Made by a program: the position numbers and the translations under genes | Notes under the pieces: model-generated | What the model was told of the DNA's origin: nothing | Databases searched by the model: none | Seen by the model: only the letters and a program-made list of their open reading frames with translations | Shown here: piece after piece, positions 28,485-37,009 of the stretch | Numbering within the stretch: position 1 is the first letter of the stretch | How the letters are laid out: each line of letters starts with the position of its first letter | From: Streptomyces sp. 378 | Lineage (GTDB): Bacteria > Actinomycetota > Actinomycetes > Streptomycetales > Streptomycetaceae | NCBI RefSeq assembly: GCF_030124145.1 | Contig: NZ_JASKMS010000022.1 | Coordinates: 1 to 64,000 of the forward strand | Direction: 5' to 3' | Length of the DNA stretch: 64,000 bases

Positions 28485-29429
28485 TCAGTCGATGGTGCGG
28501 CCGTACGCCCGCAGCACGCGCAGGGCGTCGATGGTCACCACCGGGCGGGCCTCCAGGGCGGGCGCCGGGGCCCAGCGGCGCCACCGGACGGGCCAGCCGC
28601 CGTCCTCCTGCTGCTGGGTCGCGAGGTGGTCCAGGGAGCGGGTCATCTCGTCGTCGGTGAACCACGCGCGCGCGAGCGAGCGCGGTGTCCGCGCGTAGTC
28701 GTACGGGAAGTGGTGCTCGCCCGGCGCGTAGCCGGGGGAGACCGGGTACGCGTCCAGACGGTCGGGATCCAGGGCCGCGAGGCGGTGTTCGCGGACCAGG
28801 CGGCCGAGCCGGTCGGCTGCCGCCTGCGCGCGCGGGCGGTCCGGGGCGGCGTCCAGGAAGGCCACGGCGGCCTCGATCTCGTACGGGTGCGACTTCTCCA
28901 GCGACTCGACCGTCTGCCAGCAGAAGTCCGTGGCCCGGAACAGCCAGGCGTGCCACACCTCGTTGCGGTGCAGCAGTCCCACCACGGGCCCGGTCGCCAG
29001 GAGGTCGCTGGGTGGGTCGTCCAGCACCGTCACGAAGGGAGCCGTGGGGTAGCCGTGCTGGCTGGGGTGGATCGCCGGGAGCGCCCCGTCCGCCGTGGAG
29101 ACCGACGTCAGGTAGCGGCAGATGCGCTCCACCCGCTGGCCGGCGCAGCGCCCGACGGCATCCAGGACGCGCAGGGCGTGCGCGGTGTGCAGCGGCTGGC
29201 TGACCGGGCCGCGCAGATCGGGCTCCAGCGCGTGGCCGTACCCGCCGTCCTCATTGCGGTAGGCGTCGAGGGCGGTCTCCACCGGGTCGGCGGAGCCACC
29301 CCGGAAGTCGTGGGCGAAGCGGTGCTGATCGAGCACGCGCGCGGTGAGCCAGACGAAGCGCTCCGCGCGCGTGACGGGACTGTGCCGCGGGGGCGTCGGG
29401 GGGAGTGTGGAAGCTCCGGTTTCGGCCAT
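28485..29429 (-). CDS. Alpha-alpha toroid (terpene cyclase/prenyltransferase-like) protein of unknown function
   Basis: 314 residues. Repeated YxxxDGGYGHALEPDL-, DGALPAIHPSQHGYP- and QQQEDGGWPVRW-like segments recall the QW motifs of the squalene-cyclase/prenyltransferase toroid fold. No DxDD or DCTAE catalytic acid motif of cyclases is visible, so it may be non-catalytic or act on something else. It is conserved in this genomic place in streptomycetes, as far as I recall, without an assigned role. Convergent with azlD, divergent from the DUF3046 gene. Confidence 0.75.
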   Translation of the reverse strand: MAETGASTLPPTPPRHSPVTRAERFVWLTARVLDQHRFAHDFRGGSADPVETALDAYRNEDGGYGHALEPDLRGPVSQPLHTAHALRVLDAVGRCAGQRVERICRYLTSVSTADGALPAIHPSQHGYPTAPFVTVLDDPPSDLLATGPVVGLLHRNEVWHAWLFRATDFCWQTVESLEKSHPYEIEAAVAFLDAAPDRPRAQAAADRLGRLVREHRLAALDPDRLDAYPVSPGYAPGEHHFPYDYARTPRSLARAWFTDDEMTRSLDHLATQQQEDGGWPVRWRRWAPAPALEARPVVTIDALRVLRAYGRTID

Positions 29430-29509
29430 GGGTCAGACGGTAGGGCGCGAGGAGGCGCCGGCAGGCGGTCCCGGCTCAGGCCCACCCCCAGGGGCGGGAT
29501 ACTGGAGTC

Positions 29510-29704
29510 ATGCGGTTGACGGTCTTCTGGCAGCGGATGGCGGAGCACTTCGGTCCTGGCTACGCCGAAACCTTCGCGCGCGACCACGTGATGTCGGAAC
29601 TGGGCGGACGCACGGTGCACGGGGCGCTGGAGGCCGGCTGGGACGCCAAGGAGGTCTGGCAGGTGGTCTGCACGGTGATGGACGTGCCCCGGGAGAGGCG
29701 CTGA
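29510..29704 (+). CDS. DUF3046 family small protein
   Basis: 64 residues: MRLTVFWQRMAEHFGPGYAE, then a DHVMSELGGRTV segment and an AGWDAKEVWQVVCTVMDVP ending. This is the short actinobacterial DUF3046 family usually found just upstream of recA. Its function is unknown. GATACT lies 6 nt before the ATG, suggesting a leaderless message. It is followed by a long GC hairpin. Confidence 0.88.
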   Translation: MRLTVFWQRMAEHFGPGYAETFARDHVMSELGGRTVHGALEAGWDAKEVWQVVCTVMDVPRERR

Positions 29705-29738
29705 CCCCAGCCGATGCGCGTCGGAGATCGCCGACCGG

Positions 29739-29795
29739 ACGGCCCCTGCCCCCTCCGGACAGAGGCGGACCGGCTTCGGAGGGGGCAGGGGCCGT
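29739..29795 (+). terminator. Large GC-rich hairpin after the DUF3046 gene
   Basis: A 19-bp perfect stem (acggcccctgccccctccg paired with cggagggggcaggggccgt) around a 19-nt loop, without a T tail. It lies 35 nt after the DUF3046 stop and upstream of the AI-2E family gene. Confidence 0.75.
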
Positions 29796-29850
29796 CACGA
29801 AGATCGCAGGCGGGCAGACGGCTGTCGGTGGCGTGGGCGAGACTTGGGCC

Positions 29851-31116
29851 GTGGCACCCACTGACGAGTCCGGGCAGGCAGCCCGGCAGCCCCCAGCCTC
29901 CGGTACGACACCGCCCACCCGGCCCCCCGCCGGTGAGGCCGGGACGATCGGCCGCATGCCGCGCTGGCTGCCCCGCGCCATGGTGCTGGCCCTCGCCCTC
30001 GTCGCCGCGTTCCAGCTGGGCAGTTGGGCCTTCCACCAGCTCACCGGCCTGCTGATCAACGTCCTCATCGCGTTCTTCCTGGCGCTCGCGATAGAGCCCG
30101 CGGTGAGCTGGATGGCCTCACGCGGCATGCGCAGGGGGCTGGCCACGTTCATCGTCTTCACCGGCGTGATGATCGTGTCGGCCGGCTTCGTCACGGTGCT
30201 CGGCTCCGTTCTCGCGGACCAGATCATCAAGCTGATCGAGGGCTTCCCCGCCTACCTCGACTCCGTCATCAACTGGATCAACACGCACTTCAAGACCGAT
30301 CTGAAGCGGGTCGACATCCAGGAGGGCCTGCTCCGCTCCGACTGGCTGCGCAACTACGTCCAGAACAGCGCCACCGGCGTCCTGGACGTGTCCGCCCAGG
30401 TGATCGGGGGCCTCTTCCAACTGCTGACGGTCGCCCTGTTCTCGTTCTACTTCGCCGCGGACGGTCCGCGACTGCGCCGCGCCATCTGCTCGGTCCTGCC
30501 CCCCGCCCGCCAGGCCGAGGTGCTGCGCGCGTGGGAGATCGCCGTGAACAAGACCGGCGGCTACATCTACTCCCGCGGCCTGATGGCGCTGATCTCCGGC
30601 GCGGCGCACTTCGTCCTGCTGCAGACCCTGGACGTGCCCTACGCGCCCGTGCTCGCGGTGTGGGTGGGCCTGGTGTCGCAGTTCATCCCCACCATCGGCA
30701 CCTATCTCGCGGGCGCCCTGCCCATGCTGATCGCGTTCACCGTGGATCCCTGGTACGCGCTGTGGGTCCTGGTCTTCGTCGTCATCTACCAGCAGTTCGA
30801 GAACTACATGCTGCAGCCCAAGCTGACCTCCAAGACCGTCGACATCCACCCTGCCGTGGCCTTCGGCTCGGTCGTCGCCGGCACCGCCCTGCTCGGCGCC
30901 GTCGGCGCGCTGATCGCCATCCCCGCCATCGCCACGCTCCAGGCCTTCCTGGGGGCGTATGTGAAGCGCTACGACGTCACGGACGACCCCCGGGTGCACG
31001 GCCACCGCCACAGGGGAGAGGGACCTGCCCTGCTCACGCGCGCGCGAGGGCTGTGGGCATGGCGGCCGGGGACGGAGCGGTCCGGACACGGGGGCTCCGC
31101 GGAGAGCTCGTCCTGA
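29851..31116 (+). CDS. AI-2E family (TqsA/YdiK-type) membrane transporter
   Basis: 421 residues from GTG 29851. Seven to eight membrane segments with the family layout: two early helices, a soluble middle (about 110-190), then GGLFQLLTVALFSFYFAADG, VLAVWVGLVSQFIPTIGTYL, VFVVIYQQFENYMLQPKL and a final GTALLGAVGALIAIPAIATL helix. Members are implicated in AI-2 export or Na+/H+ exchange; the substrate here is not known. The start is not certain: GAGACT lies 6 nt before GTG 29851 as at miaA, while ATG 29956 is an internal alternative. The C-terminal 40 residues are Arg/Gly-rich. Confidence 0.88.
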   Translation: MAPTDESGQAARQPPASGTTPPTRPPAGEAGTIGRMPRWLPRAMVLALALVAAFQLGSWAFHQLTGLLINVLIAFFLALAIEPAVSWMASRGMRRGLATFIVFTGVMIVSAGFVTVLGSVLADQIIKLIEGFPAYLDSVINWINTHFKTDLKRVDIQEGLLRSDWLRNYVQNSATGVLDVSAQVIGGLFQLLTVALFSFYFAADGPRLRRAICSVLPPARQAEVLRAWEIAVNKTGGYIYSRGLMALISGAAHFVLLQTLDVPYAPVLAVWVGLVSQFIPTIGTYLAGALPMLIAFTVDPWYALWVLVFVVIYQQFENYMLQPKLTSKTVDIHPAVAFGSVVAGTALLGAVGALIAIPAIATLQAFLGAYVKRYDVTDDPRVHGHRHRGEGPALLTRARGLWAWRPGTERSGHGGSAESSS

Positions 31117-31674
31117 GCGCCCCGGGCCGACAGCTTCCTGCGCCGCGGCCTTCAAGAGGCTTCCCCGCTCGTCGGGTGGGATGAGCCCCTCCGGCAGCGT
31201 CCGGTCGTCCAGCAGATCGCGCACCAGCACAGCCGCGCAGCGTGGGTGATCCCGGCCCGACCGCTGGCCTTCCGGGAACCCCTGAGGGAATCGTGCGACG
31301 GCAGCTTCCTTGCCCACCGCGGTGATCCGGCACATCCGTCCGTCCCCTATGAGCACGCGCGCCTGCTGTGCGGGGCACGCGGTACTTCGGCGCGTGCGCA
31401 GCCCGGTATGGGTGCCCGCCGCCACTCGCGCACACCTCGGCACGGAGCCCGGGGCGGGTGCGGCGTCGTGCGGCGTGGTGCGCTTGACACGAAAATCGAA
31501 CATCCATTCTGATAGAGGCGCCGGCAAGGCTCAACGAGGGGCGTTTCGACGTACTTTGAGTAGAGATGTGCCCGAGTTATCCACAGGCCGGACGTGCGTC
31601 GGGGCGCATTGTCAGTGGCAGGCGTTAGCGTCTTTGACGTGAAGCGATCGACTCAAGCAAATCGGGTGGAACCC
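31117..31674 (+). promoter_or_regulatory. recA upstream region with SOS promoter
   Basis: 558 bp without an accepted gene. The recA promoter has -35 TTGACA (31484-31489) and a putative -10 near TCTGAT (31508-31513). Between them lies the Streptomyces/actinobacterial LexA box GAACATCCATTC (31498-31509), so LexA binding would block the promoter. The 5' UTR is about 155 nt. The first 350 bp hold nothing I can name; a minus-strand reading frame there runs on into the antisense of the AI-2E gene. Confidence 0.85.
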
Positions 31675-32799
31675 ATGGCAGGAACCGACCGCGAGAAGGC
31701 CCTGGAAGCCGCTCTCGCACAGATTGAACGGCAATTCGGCAAGGGCGCGGTCATGCGCATGGGCGACCGGACCAACGAGCCCATCGAGGTCATCTCGACC
31801 GGCTCCACCGCCCTGGACGTGGCCCTCGGTGTGGGCGGCCTGCCCCGCGGGCGCGTCGTGGAGATCTACGGACCGGAATCCTCCGGTAAGACCACGCTGA
31901 CCCTGCACGCCGTGGCGAACGCGCAGAAGGCCGGCGGGCAGGTCGCCTTCGTCGACGCGGAGCACGCACTCGATCCCGAGTACGCAAGGAAGCTCGGCGT
32001 CGACATCGACAACCTCATCCTCTCCCAGCCGGACAACGGCGAGCAGGCCCTGGAGATCGTGGACATGCTGGTCCGCTCCGGTGCCCTCGACCTCATCGTC
32101 ATCGACTCCGTCGCCGCGCTCGTCCCGCGCGCGGAGATCGAGGGCGAGATGGGCGACAGCCACGTCGGTCTGCAGGCCCGCCTGATGAGCCAGGCCCTGC
32201 GGAAGATCACCAGCGCGCTCAACCAGTCCAAGACCACCGCGATCTTCATCAACCAGCTCCGCGAGAAGATCGGCGTGATGTTCGGCTCCCCGGAGACCAC
32301 AACCGGTGGCCGGGCGCTGAAGTTCTACGCCTCGGTGCGCATCGACATCCGCCGCATCGAGACCCTGAAGGACGGCACGGACGCGGTCGGCAACCGCACC
32401 CGCTGCAAGGTCGTCAAGAACAAGGTCGCACCGCCGTTCAAGCAGGCCGAGTTCGACATCCTCTACGGCCAGGGCATCAGCCGTGAGGGCGGCCTGATCG
32501 ACATGGGCGTGGAGCACGGCTTCGTTCGCAAGGCCGGCGCCTGGTACACGTACGAGGGCGACCAGCTGGGCCAGGGCAAGGAGAACGCGCGCAACTTCCT
32601 GAAGGACAATCCCGACCTGGCCAACGAGATCGAGAAGAAGATCAAGGAGAAGCTGGGCGTCGGCGTGCGTCCCGAGGAACCGGCCGCCGAGCCGGGCACG
32701 GACGCCGCGGTCTCCGCACCGGCCGACGCGACGCCGGCTGTCCCGGCCCCCGCACCGGCCAAGACCGCCAAGTCCAAGGCCGCCGCAGCCAAGAGCTGA
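31675..32799 (+). CDS. recA: Recombinase A
   Basis: 374 residues. ATP-dependent strand-exchange protein and SOS co-protease. Walker A GPESSGKT at 66-73, Walker B-like [13 protein letters not shown]1/L2 loops ([40 protein letters not shown]) and a long Ala/Pro/Lys-rich C-terminal tail (about 335-374) typical of Streptomyces RecA. ATG 31675 has GGTGGA 5 nt upstream. A LexA-controlled promoter lies upstream, and recX follows after 3 bp. Confidence 0.98.
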   Translation: MAGTDREKALEAALAQIERQFGKGAVMRMGDRTNEPIEVISTGSTALDVALGVGGLPRGRVVEIYGPESSGKTTLTLHAVANAQKAGGQVAFVDAEHALDPEYARKLGVDIDNLILSQPDNGEQALEIVDMLVRSGALDLIVIDSVAALVPRAEIEGEMGDSHVGLQARLMSQALRKITSALNQSKTTAIFINQLREKIGVMFGSPETTTGGRALKFYASVRIDIRRIETLKDGTDAVGNRTRCKVVKNKVAPPFKQAEFDILYGQGISREGGLIDMGVEHGFVRKAGAWYTYEGDQLGQGKENARNFLKDNPDLANEIEKKIKEKLGVGVRPEEPAAEPGTDAAVSAPADATPAVPAPAPAKTAKSKAAAAKS

Positions 32800-32802
32800 C
32801 CC

Positions 32803-33615
32803 GTGACACGGCGAACCGAATGGGCGGAGTACGAGTACGCCGCCTCCGGTGCCCCCCGGGGGAGGGGCACCGGAGGCGACACGAACTCAGCCCTGGACGG
32901 GGAAGGCGGCCCGGGGCAGACGCCTGCCGAGGGCGACCGGCAGTACGGCGACGACACCGGGCCGCGCGGGGGCGGCCCACCCGGAGGTGGCTCGCGTGAC
33001 GGCGGGCCGAGGGGCGGTCGTGGCCGTCGTCGCCGTGGCTTCGGTGAGGCGGCGGCCGATGCCGAGGACGGAGGTGCCCTCTCCTCGTCGAGGGCCGAGC
33101 AGGAGGCACCTCCAGGGGACCCGGTCGAGCGGGCGCGGGCGATCTGCCTGCGTCTGCTCACCGGGACCCCGCGCACCCGCAAGCAACTCGCCGACGCCCT
33201 GCGCAAACGGCAGATCCCCGACGACGCCGCGGAGGACGTGCTGTCGCGGTTCGAAGAGGCAGGCCTGATCAATGACAGCGCCTTCGCGGACGCCTGGGTG
33301 GAGTCCCGCCACCACGGCCGAGGACTGGCCCGGCGTGCGCTCGCCCGGGAGCTGCGGACCAAGGGCGTCGACTCCACGCTGATCGACGAGGCCGTCTCCC
33401 AGCTCGACTCGGAGCAGGAAGAGGCGACCGCGCGAGAACTCGTCGCGCGCAAGCTCCGCTCCACCCGCGGACTCGACCGCGACAAACGCCTCCGCCGCCT
33501 CGCGGGCATGCTCGCCCGCAAGGGCTACCCCGAGGGCATGGCCCTGCGGGTCGTCCGCCAGGCGATGGAGGAGGAGGGCGAGGACACGGAGTTCCTTGAG
33601 GAGGAGGGGTTCTGA
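32803..33615 (+). CDS. recX: RecX, RecA regulator
   Basis: 270 residues. Binds RecA filaments and limits their activity. The three-helix RecX repeats fill about 105-265 (RAICLRLLTGTPRTRKQLAD, GLINDSAFADAWVESRHHGRG, LRRLAGMLARKGYPEGMALRV). The first 100 residues are a Gly/Arg/Asp-rich, probably disordered extension absent from short RecX proteins. GTG 32803 starts 3 bp after the recA stop, so recA-recX form an operon under LexA control. Confidence 0.95.
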   Translation: MTRRTEWAEYEYAASGAPRGRGTGGDTNSALDGEGGPGQTPAEGDRQYGDDTGPRGGGPPGGGSRDGGPRGGRGRRRRGFGEAAADAEDGGALSSSRAEQEAPPGDPVERARAICLRLLTGTPRTRKQLADALRKRQIPDDAAEDVLSRFEEAGLINDSAFADAWVESRHHGRGLARRALARELRTKGVDSTLIDEAVSQLDSEQEEATARELVARKLRSTRGLDRDKRLRRLAGMLARKGYPEGMALRVVRQAMEEEGEDTEFLEEEGF

Positions 33616-33634
33616 GGGAGACCTGTGGCCGTCC

Positions 33635-33640
33635 TAGGCT
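33635..33640 (+). promoter_or_regulatory. Putative leaderless -10 (TAGGCT) for the GNAT gene
   Basis: TAGGCT is followed by 6 nt (cagcgc) and ATG 33647; no ribosome-binding site is visible. Tentative. Confidence 0.4.
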
Positions 33641-33646
33641 CAGCGC

Positions 33647-34087
33647 ATGAAGATCAGTGTGCGGGCGGCGGCCGAGGCGGACGTGTCAGCGTTGCTGGCT
33701 CTCTACGGCGAACTGAATCCGGACGACCCGCCCTTGCCCCAGGCGTCCGCGGATGCCATCTGGGCAGCCATATCGAGTCAGCAGGGACGCACGATCCTGG
33801 TGGCTGATGCAGACGACACCGTGGCCGGGACGGCGGATTGCATCGTCATGCCGAACCTCACGCGCGGGGGCAGGGCCATCCTGTTCGTGGAGAACGTCGT
33901 GGTGGCCGGCGCCTTCCAGCGGCGTGGTGTCGGCCGACGGCTGATGGAGGCCGCGGTGCGGCTGGGTGAGTCGGCGGGCTGCTACAAGGTCCAACTGCTC
34001 GCGGCGGATGACGCGTACGTCCACACGTTCTACAAGGCGTGCGGCTTCGCAGCCCTCGCAGAGGGTTTCCGTCGCTATCTCCCGTAG
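33647..34087 (+). CDS. GNAT-family N-acetyltransferase
   Basis: 146 residues, a single GNAT domain. The acetyl-CoA loop is VENVVVAGAFQRRGVGRRLM (R/Q-x2-G-x-G/A form), followed by the CYKVQLL strand and the HTFYKACGF alpha-4/beta-5 region. The substrate is unknown. It lies 31 bp downstream of recX but has its own -10-like hexamer, so co-regulation with recA is not assured. Confidence 0.9.
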   Translation: MKISVRAAAEADVSALLALYGELNPDDPPLPQASADAIWAAISSQQGRTILVADADDTVAGTADCIVMPNLTRGGRAILFVENVVVAGAFQRRGVGRRLMEAAVRLGESAGCYKVQLLAADDAYVHTFYKACGFAALAEGFRRYLP

Positions 34088-34172
34088 AAGGTTCAGTCCT
34101 CGAACCGGAGGCTGCCTTCCGGTGCCCACAGGCCCACCCGGCGCGGCAAGCGGCTGACAAGCCCACTCCGCC

Positions 34173-34592
34173 TCACACCACCGGAAACCCCGCCTCCCGC
34201 CAAGCCTGGAAGCCCCCGGTCAGGTCCGTGGCCCTGTGCAGGCCCAGCTGGTGCAAGGACTGGACGGCCAGGCTGGATGCGTAGCCCTCGTTGCAGAGCA
34301 CGACGACGCGCAGAGCATGACTTGTAGCCTCCGGGCGGCGGTGGCTGCCCTGGGGATCGAGGCGCCACTCCAGTTCGTTGCGCTCGACGACCACGGCGCC
34401 GGGGATGAGGCCGTCCCGTTCGCGCAGGGCGGCGTAGCGGATGTCGACCAGCAGTGCGTCGCCGGCCCGGGCCGCCTCGTACGCCTCCTGCGGTTCGATC
34501 CGCTCGTAGCCCGCCCGCACGCGCTCCAGCAACTCGTCGATGCCGACAGGCGGTTGCGGGTGGCGGCTCGTCGGTCCGGGTGTGGTGCTCAC
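34173..34592 (-). CDS. Rhodanese-like sulfurtransferase domain protein
   Basis: 139 residues, one rhodanese domain. The active-site loop is VVLCNEGYASSLA with Cys as the sulfur-accepting residue. GALLVDIRY-like, GLIPGAVVVERNELEWRL and the terminal TDLTGGFQAWREAGFPV segments are typical. The ATG overlaps the cysteine dioxygenase stop by 4 bp (ATGA), so it is translationally coupled. The pairing suggests handling of sulfane sulfur or sulfite produced during cysteine breakdown; this is inference from context. Confidence 0.92.
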   Translation of the reverse strand: MSTTPGPTSRHPQPPVGIDELLERVRAGYERIEPQEAYEAARAGDALLVDIRYAALRERDGLIPGAVVVERNELEWRLDPQGSHRRPEATSHALRVVVLCNEGYASSLAVQSLHQLGLHRATDLTGGFQAWREAGFPVV

Positions 34593-35125
34593 TGCCAGTC
34601 CTCCGGTCGCTCGACCTGCTCGAGTCGCAGGATCGGGCCGCTGCGGCTGTAGCGGCGGATCTGCGGCAGGGGCGGGTAGTAGGCGTGGACGGAGATCGCG
34701 GGCCGGTCCGAGGACTCGTTGAACACCTCGTGGACGTGGTGCCGGCCGAAGGAGCGGCCCTGGCCGGCCCGCAGCCGCCGTTCCCGGTCCACGTCCTCGG
34801 TGAGTTCGAGGGTCTTCCAGCCGTCGGTGGGCAGCCGCGCGGCCAGCGAGTTCTCCTTGAGCTCGCCCGAGGCGGTCAGGAAGGCGCCGAGCGAGTCGGC
34901 ATGGTCGTGCCAGCCGGTGCCCGTGCCGGGCGGCCAGCCGATCAGCCAGGCCTCGCTGCCGCCGGGCCCGTCCAGCCGTACCCAGGTACGGCCTTCCGGG
35001 TCGAGCGGCAGGGAGTCGATCAACTCGGCGTCGGCGGCCGTGCGCCGGACGAAGTCGTAGAGGTCGGCCTGAGTGGGAGCCGCACCGGAGGAGACAGAGG
35101 GAGTCGCGGAAGGGGATACAGACAC
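34589..35125 (-). CDS. Cysteine dioxygenase (type I, cupin)
   Basis: 178 residues from GTG 35125. Non-heme iron enzyme oxidising L-cysteine to cysteine sulfinate. The cupin iron ligands are visible: TGWHDHADSLGAFLTASGEL (H-x-H and later residues) and RHHVHEVFNES with the third His. The C-terminal tyrosine region HAYYPPLPQIRRY is also conserved. The frame is open upstream to 35296, but AGGGA about 9 nt before GTG 35125 and loss of family similarity before it favour this start. The 97-bp interval upstream holds the end of a cysteine-rich leader ORF. The rhodanese gene overlaps downstream. Confidence 0.92.
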   Translation of the reverse strand: MSVSPSATPSVSSGAAPTQADLYDFVRRTAADAELIDSLPLDPEGRTWVRLDGPGGSEAWLIGWPPGTGTGWHDHADSLGAFLTASGELKENSLAARLPTDGWKTLELTEDVDRERRLRAGQGRSFGRHHVHEVFNESSDRPAISVHAYYPPLPQIRRYSRSGPILRLEQVERPEDWQ

Positions 35126-35222
35126 GGGTGCCGTCCCTGAGGTTCCTGATGAGAGTTCGCGAGCAAGGCGCGGCAGCCGGCGGACAGAGCGCGGCGCGCG
35201 CAGGGGGAAGGGGAATGCGAAG

Positions 35223-35309
35223 TCAGCAGGACGGGCGACACACGCAGCCCGCATAACGGAGGAGGTCCATATGGACCCTCCGCCACAGGCGCACACAGGT
35301 GTCGGTCAC
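35223..35309 (-). CDS. Cysteine-rich leader peptide upstream of cysteine dioxygenase
   Basis: A 28-residue ORF: starts VTDTCVRLWRRVHMD and ends with a CVCRPSC tail. It has four cysteines (5, 22, 24, 28) and the R-R-x-H-x-D-L-x-R core that I recall from actinobacterial putative leader peptides in front of sulfur genes. It ends 97 nt before the cysteine dioxygenase start on the same strand. The GTG lies 6 nt after a good -10, so the message probably begins at the start codon. The likely role is translation-dependent attenuation: low Cys-tRNA would stall ribosomes in the C-x-C region and change downstream expression. The mechanism is inference; the ORF and spacing are seen. Confidence 0.75.
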   Translation of the reverse strand: MTDTCVRLWRRVHMDLLRYAGCVCRPSC

Positions 35310-35315
35310 GACCGG

Positions 35316-35344
35316 AGTACACCATGACCGCTCAGGCGGGTCAA
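35316..35344 (-). promoter_or_regulatory. Promoter of the leader peptide-cysteine dioxygenase-rhodanese operon
   Basis: On the minus strand, -35 TTGACC (35339-35344) and -10 TGTACT (35316-35321) are separated by 17 bp. Six bases later comes the GTG of the leader ORF, so transcription should start at or next to the start codon. It is one of the best-matching housekeeping promoters in the window. Confidence 0.75.
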
Positions 35345-35380
35345 CTCACTGTCACCATGCGGACACACCGTGACAGTGAG
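35345..35380. terminator. 11-bp perfect inverted repeat between the monooxygenase and cysteine dioxygenase promoter
   Basis: ctcactgtcac (35345-35355) and gtgacagtgag (35370-35380) surround a 14-nt spacer. It lies 22 bp past the monooxygenase stop and directly abuts the -35 box at 35339-35344. It may be a terminator for the former or an operator for the latter; sequence alone does not decide. Confidence 0.6.
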
Positions 35381-35401
35381 CACATCGCCCCGGGGCGGGC
35401 G

Positions 35402-37009
35402 TCAGCGTGAGCCGGCCGAAGCACCGGCCTCTGCCTGCGCTTTCACCGGTCCGCCCACCGTGGCCTCCGCCGCCGCGTACAGGTCGGCCGGGCGCACCCC
35501 GCCCAGCGCGGTGACGAGGTGCCCGTCGGGGCGCACCAGAAGCACCGTGTGCGCGGCGGCGCCCGGATAACTCTCGGCGACGAGCAGCTCCGCCGGATGC
35601 GGCAGTGCCGTGACCGCCGCCGCGAGCTGCGGCATGATGCCGGCGCCCACCCAGTGCTTGCGCTCCCAGACGCCCGTGCCCGGCGCGATCAGCACCACGA
35701 GCAGCGCGCCCCGGCCGAGCCGGTCCCGGAGCCGCACGAAGGTGCCGTCCTCCGCGGTGACCCGTACGTCGGTGACCGGTGCTCCCAGGGGGGTGTCGAC
35801 CGGCACCTCGCCTTCGAGGCGCCGGGGCGCGAGCGGCGAGTCGGCGTACGCCCCCGGCGCGCCGAGCTGGCCCTGTCCCAGGTGGCCCTCTGTGAGCAGG
35901 GCGTCGTGGCCGCGGGACGAGCCGGGGACGACCGCGCGCAGGCCTCCGCCGCCGCGCAGCAAGGGCAGTGCCTGGTCGGCGGCGCGGAGCCGGGCGGCGA
36001 CGACCGCCCGCCGTTCCGTCTGGTAGCTGTCGAGCAGGGCTTCGTGCGGCCCGTGGTGCCAGGCCAGGGCCAGCTTCCAGGCGAGGTTGTCGGCGTCCCG
36101 CAGCCCCTCGTCCAGCCCGTGCGTACCGAGCGCGCCGAGCAGATGGGCGGCGTCCCCGGCGAGGAACACCCGGTCGGCGCGCCAGCGGCGGGCCAGCCGG
36201 TGGTGGACGGTGTGCACACCGGTGTCCAGCAGCTCGTACGGCGGCGTGGTGCCGCCCGCCCAGCCGGCCAGGGTCTCCCGGATGCGGGTGAGCAGCAGTT
36301 CGGGTGTGACCAGGTCCTTGCCGGGCGGCAGGAGCCAGTCCAGGCGCCAGACGCCGTCGGGAAGCGGGCGGGCGGTGACCTCGCCGGCCGAGGGACCCGA
36401 CATGCGCCAGGGCGGCTGACGGTGCAGCAATGCCTCGTCGTACCAGGGAAGTTCCGTGCGGAGCGCGGCGACGGCGTGACGTTCCACAGCCGTACGGCCC
36501 GGGAAGCGGATGTCCTGGAGCTTGCGGACGGTCGAGCGGGGGCCGTCGCAGCCGACCAGGTAACTGCCGCGCCACCACGTCGCCTTGGGACCGCGGGTGT
36601 GTGCCGTGACACCCGAGGGCTCCTGTTCGAGGCCGTCGAGGCGGCTCTCCACCGCGACTTTGACGAGCCGTTCGCCCGAGAGGGCCGCACGCAGCGCGTT
36701 GGTGAGGACGTGCTGGGCGATGTGCAGGGGAGCGGGCTCGCTGCCGTCGAAGACGATCTCGCGCATCACCTGCTTGCGTCGCATCGACCGCCATCCGGCC
36801 CAGTGCGCACCGGCTCGGGCCAGGGGCACGCCGGTCAGCCGCTCCATCAGGGCGGCGGTGTCCTCGCGCAGGACGACGGTGCGCGCCGCACGGGGTTCGT
36901 CCTTGCCCGGCCCCTCGTCGAGGACGACGCAGGGCACCTCCTGACGCGCCAGAGCCAGGGCGAGCGTGAGCCCGACGGGCCCCGCTCCGACGATGATCAC
37001 CGGGTCCAC
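35402..37009 (-). CDS. FAD-dependent monooxygenase (PheA/TfdB type)
   Basis: 535 residues, normal for class A flavoprotein hydroxylases. FAD-binding GxGxxG is PVIIVGAGPVGLTLALALA at 3-21, the DG motif is YLVGCDGPRSTVRK, the second FAD motif is RVFLAGDAAHLLGALGTHGL, and a C-terminal thioredoxin-like domain starts about 400. These enzymes hydroxylate aromatic compounds with NAD(P)H and O2; the substrate here is unknown. GTG 37009 is chosen because family similarity begins at DPVIIVGAG; the open frame extends to 37219 without similarity. It is a single gene between two hairpins. Confidence 0.88.
   Translation of the reverse strand: MDPVIIVGAGPVGLTLALALARQEVPCVVLDEGPGKDEPRAARTVVLREDTAALMERLTGVPLARAGAHWAGWRSMRRKQVMREIVFDGSEPAPLHIAQHVLTNALRAALSGERLVKVAVESRLDGLEQEPSGVTAHTRGPKATWWRGSYLVGCDGPRSTVRKLQDIRFPGRTAVERHAVAALRTELPWYDEALLHRQPPWRMSGPSAGEVTARPLPDGVWRLDWLLPPGKDLVTPELLLTRIRETLAGWAGGTTPPYELLDTGVHTVHHRLARRWRADRVFLAGDAAHLLGALGTHGLDEGLRDADNLAWKLALAWHHGPHEALLDSYQTERRAVVAARLRAADQALPLLRGGGGLRAVVPGSSRGHDALLTEGHLGQGQLGAPGAYADSPLAPRRLEGEVPVDTPLGAPVTDVRVTAEDGTFVRLRDRLGRGALLVVLIAPGTGVWERKHWVGAGIMPQLAAAVTALPHPAELLVAESYPGAAAHTVLLVRPDGHLVTALGGVRPADLYAAAEATVGGPVKAQAEAGASAGSR

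Noticed and set aside
31034-31534. Minus-strand ORFs upstream of recA, one reading DLLDDRTLPEGLIPPDERGS
   Set aside because: The composition looks somewhat protein-like, but the frame has no stop at the gene boundary and runs on for 1 kb antisense to the AI-2E family gene. The possible start overlaps no good promoter. It may be a remnant, but it cannot be supported as a gene.
35271-35327. Plus-strand 18-codon ORF (MDPPPQAHTG...) with an apparent GGAGGAGG ribosome-binding site and ATGA overlap with a second short ORF
   Set aside because: The GGAGGAGG is the complement of Leu/Leu codons in the better supported minus-strand cysteine leader ORF, which also has a full promoter. The plus-strand peptide has no promoter or recognisable sequence.
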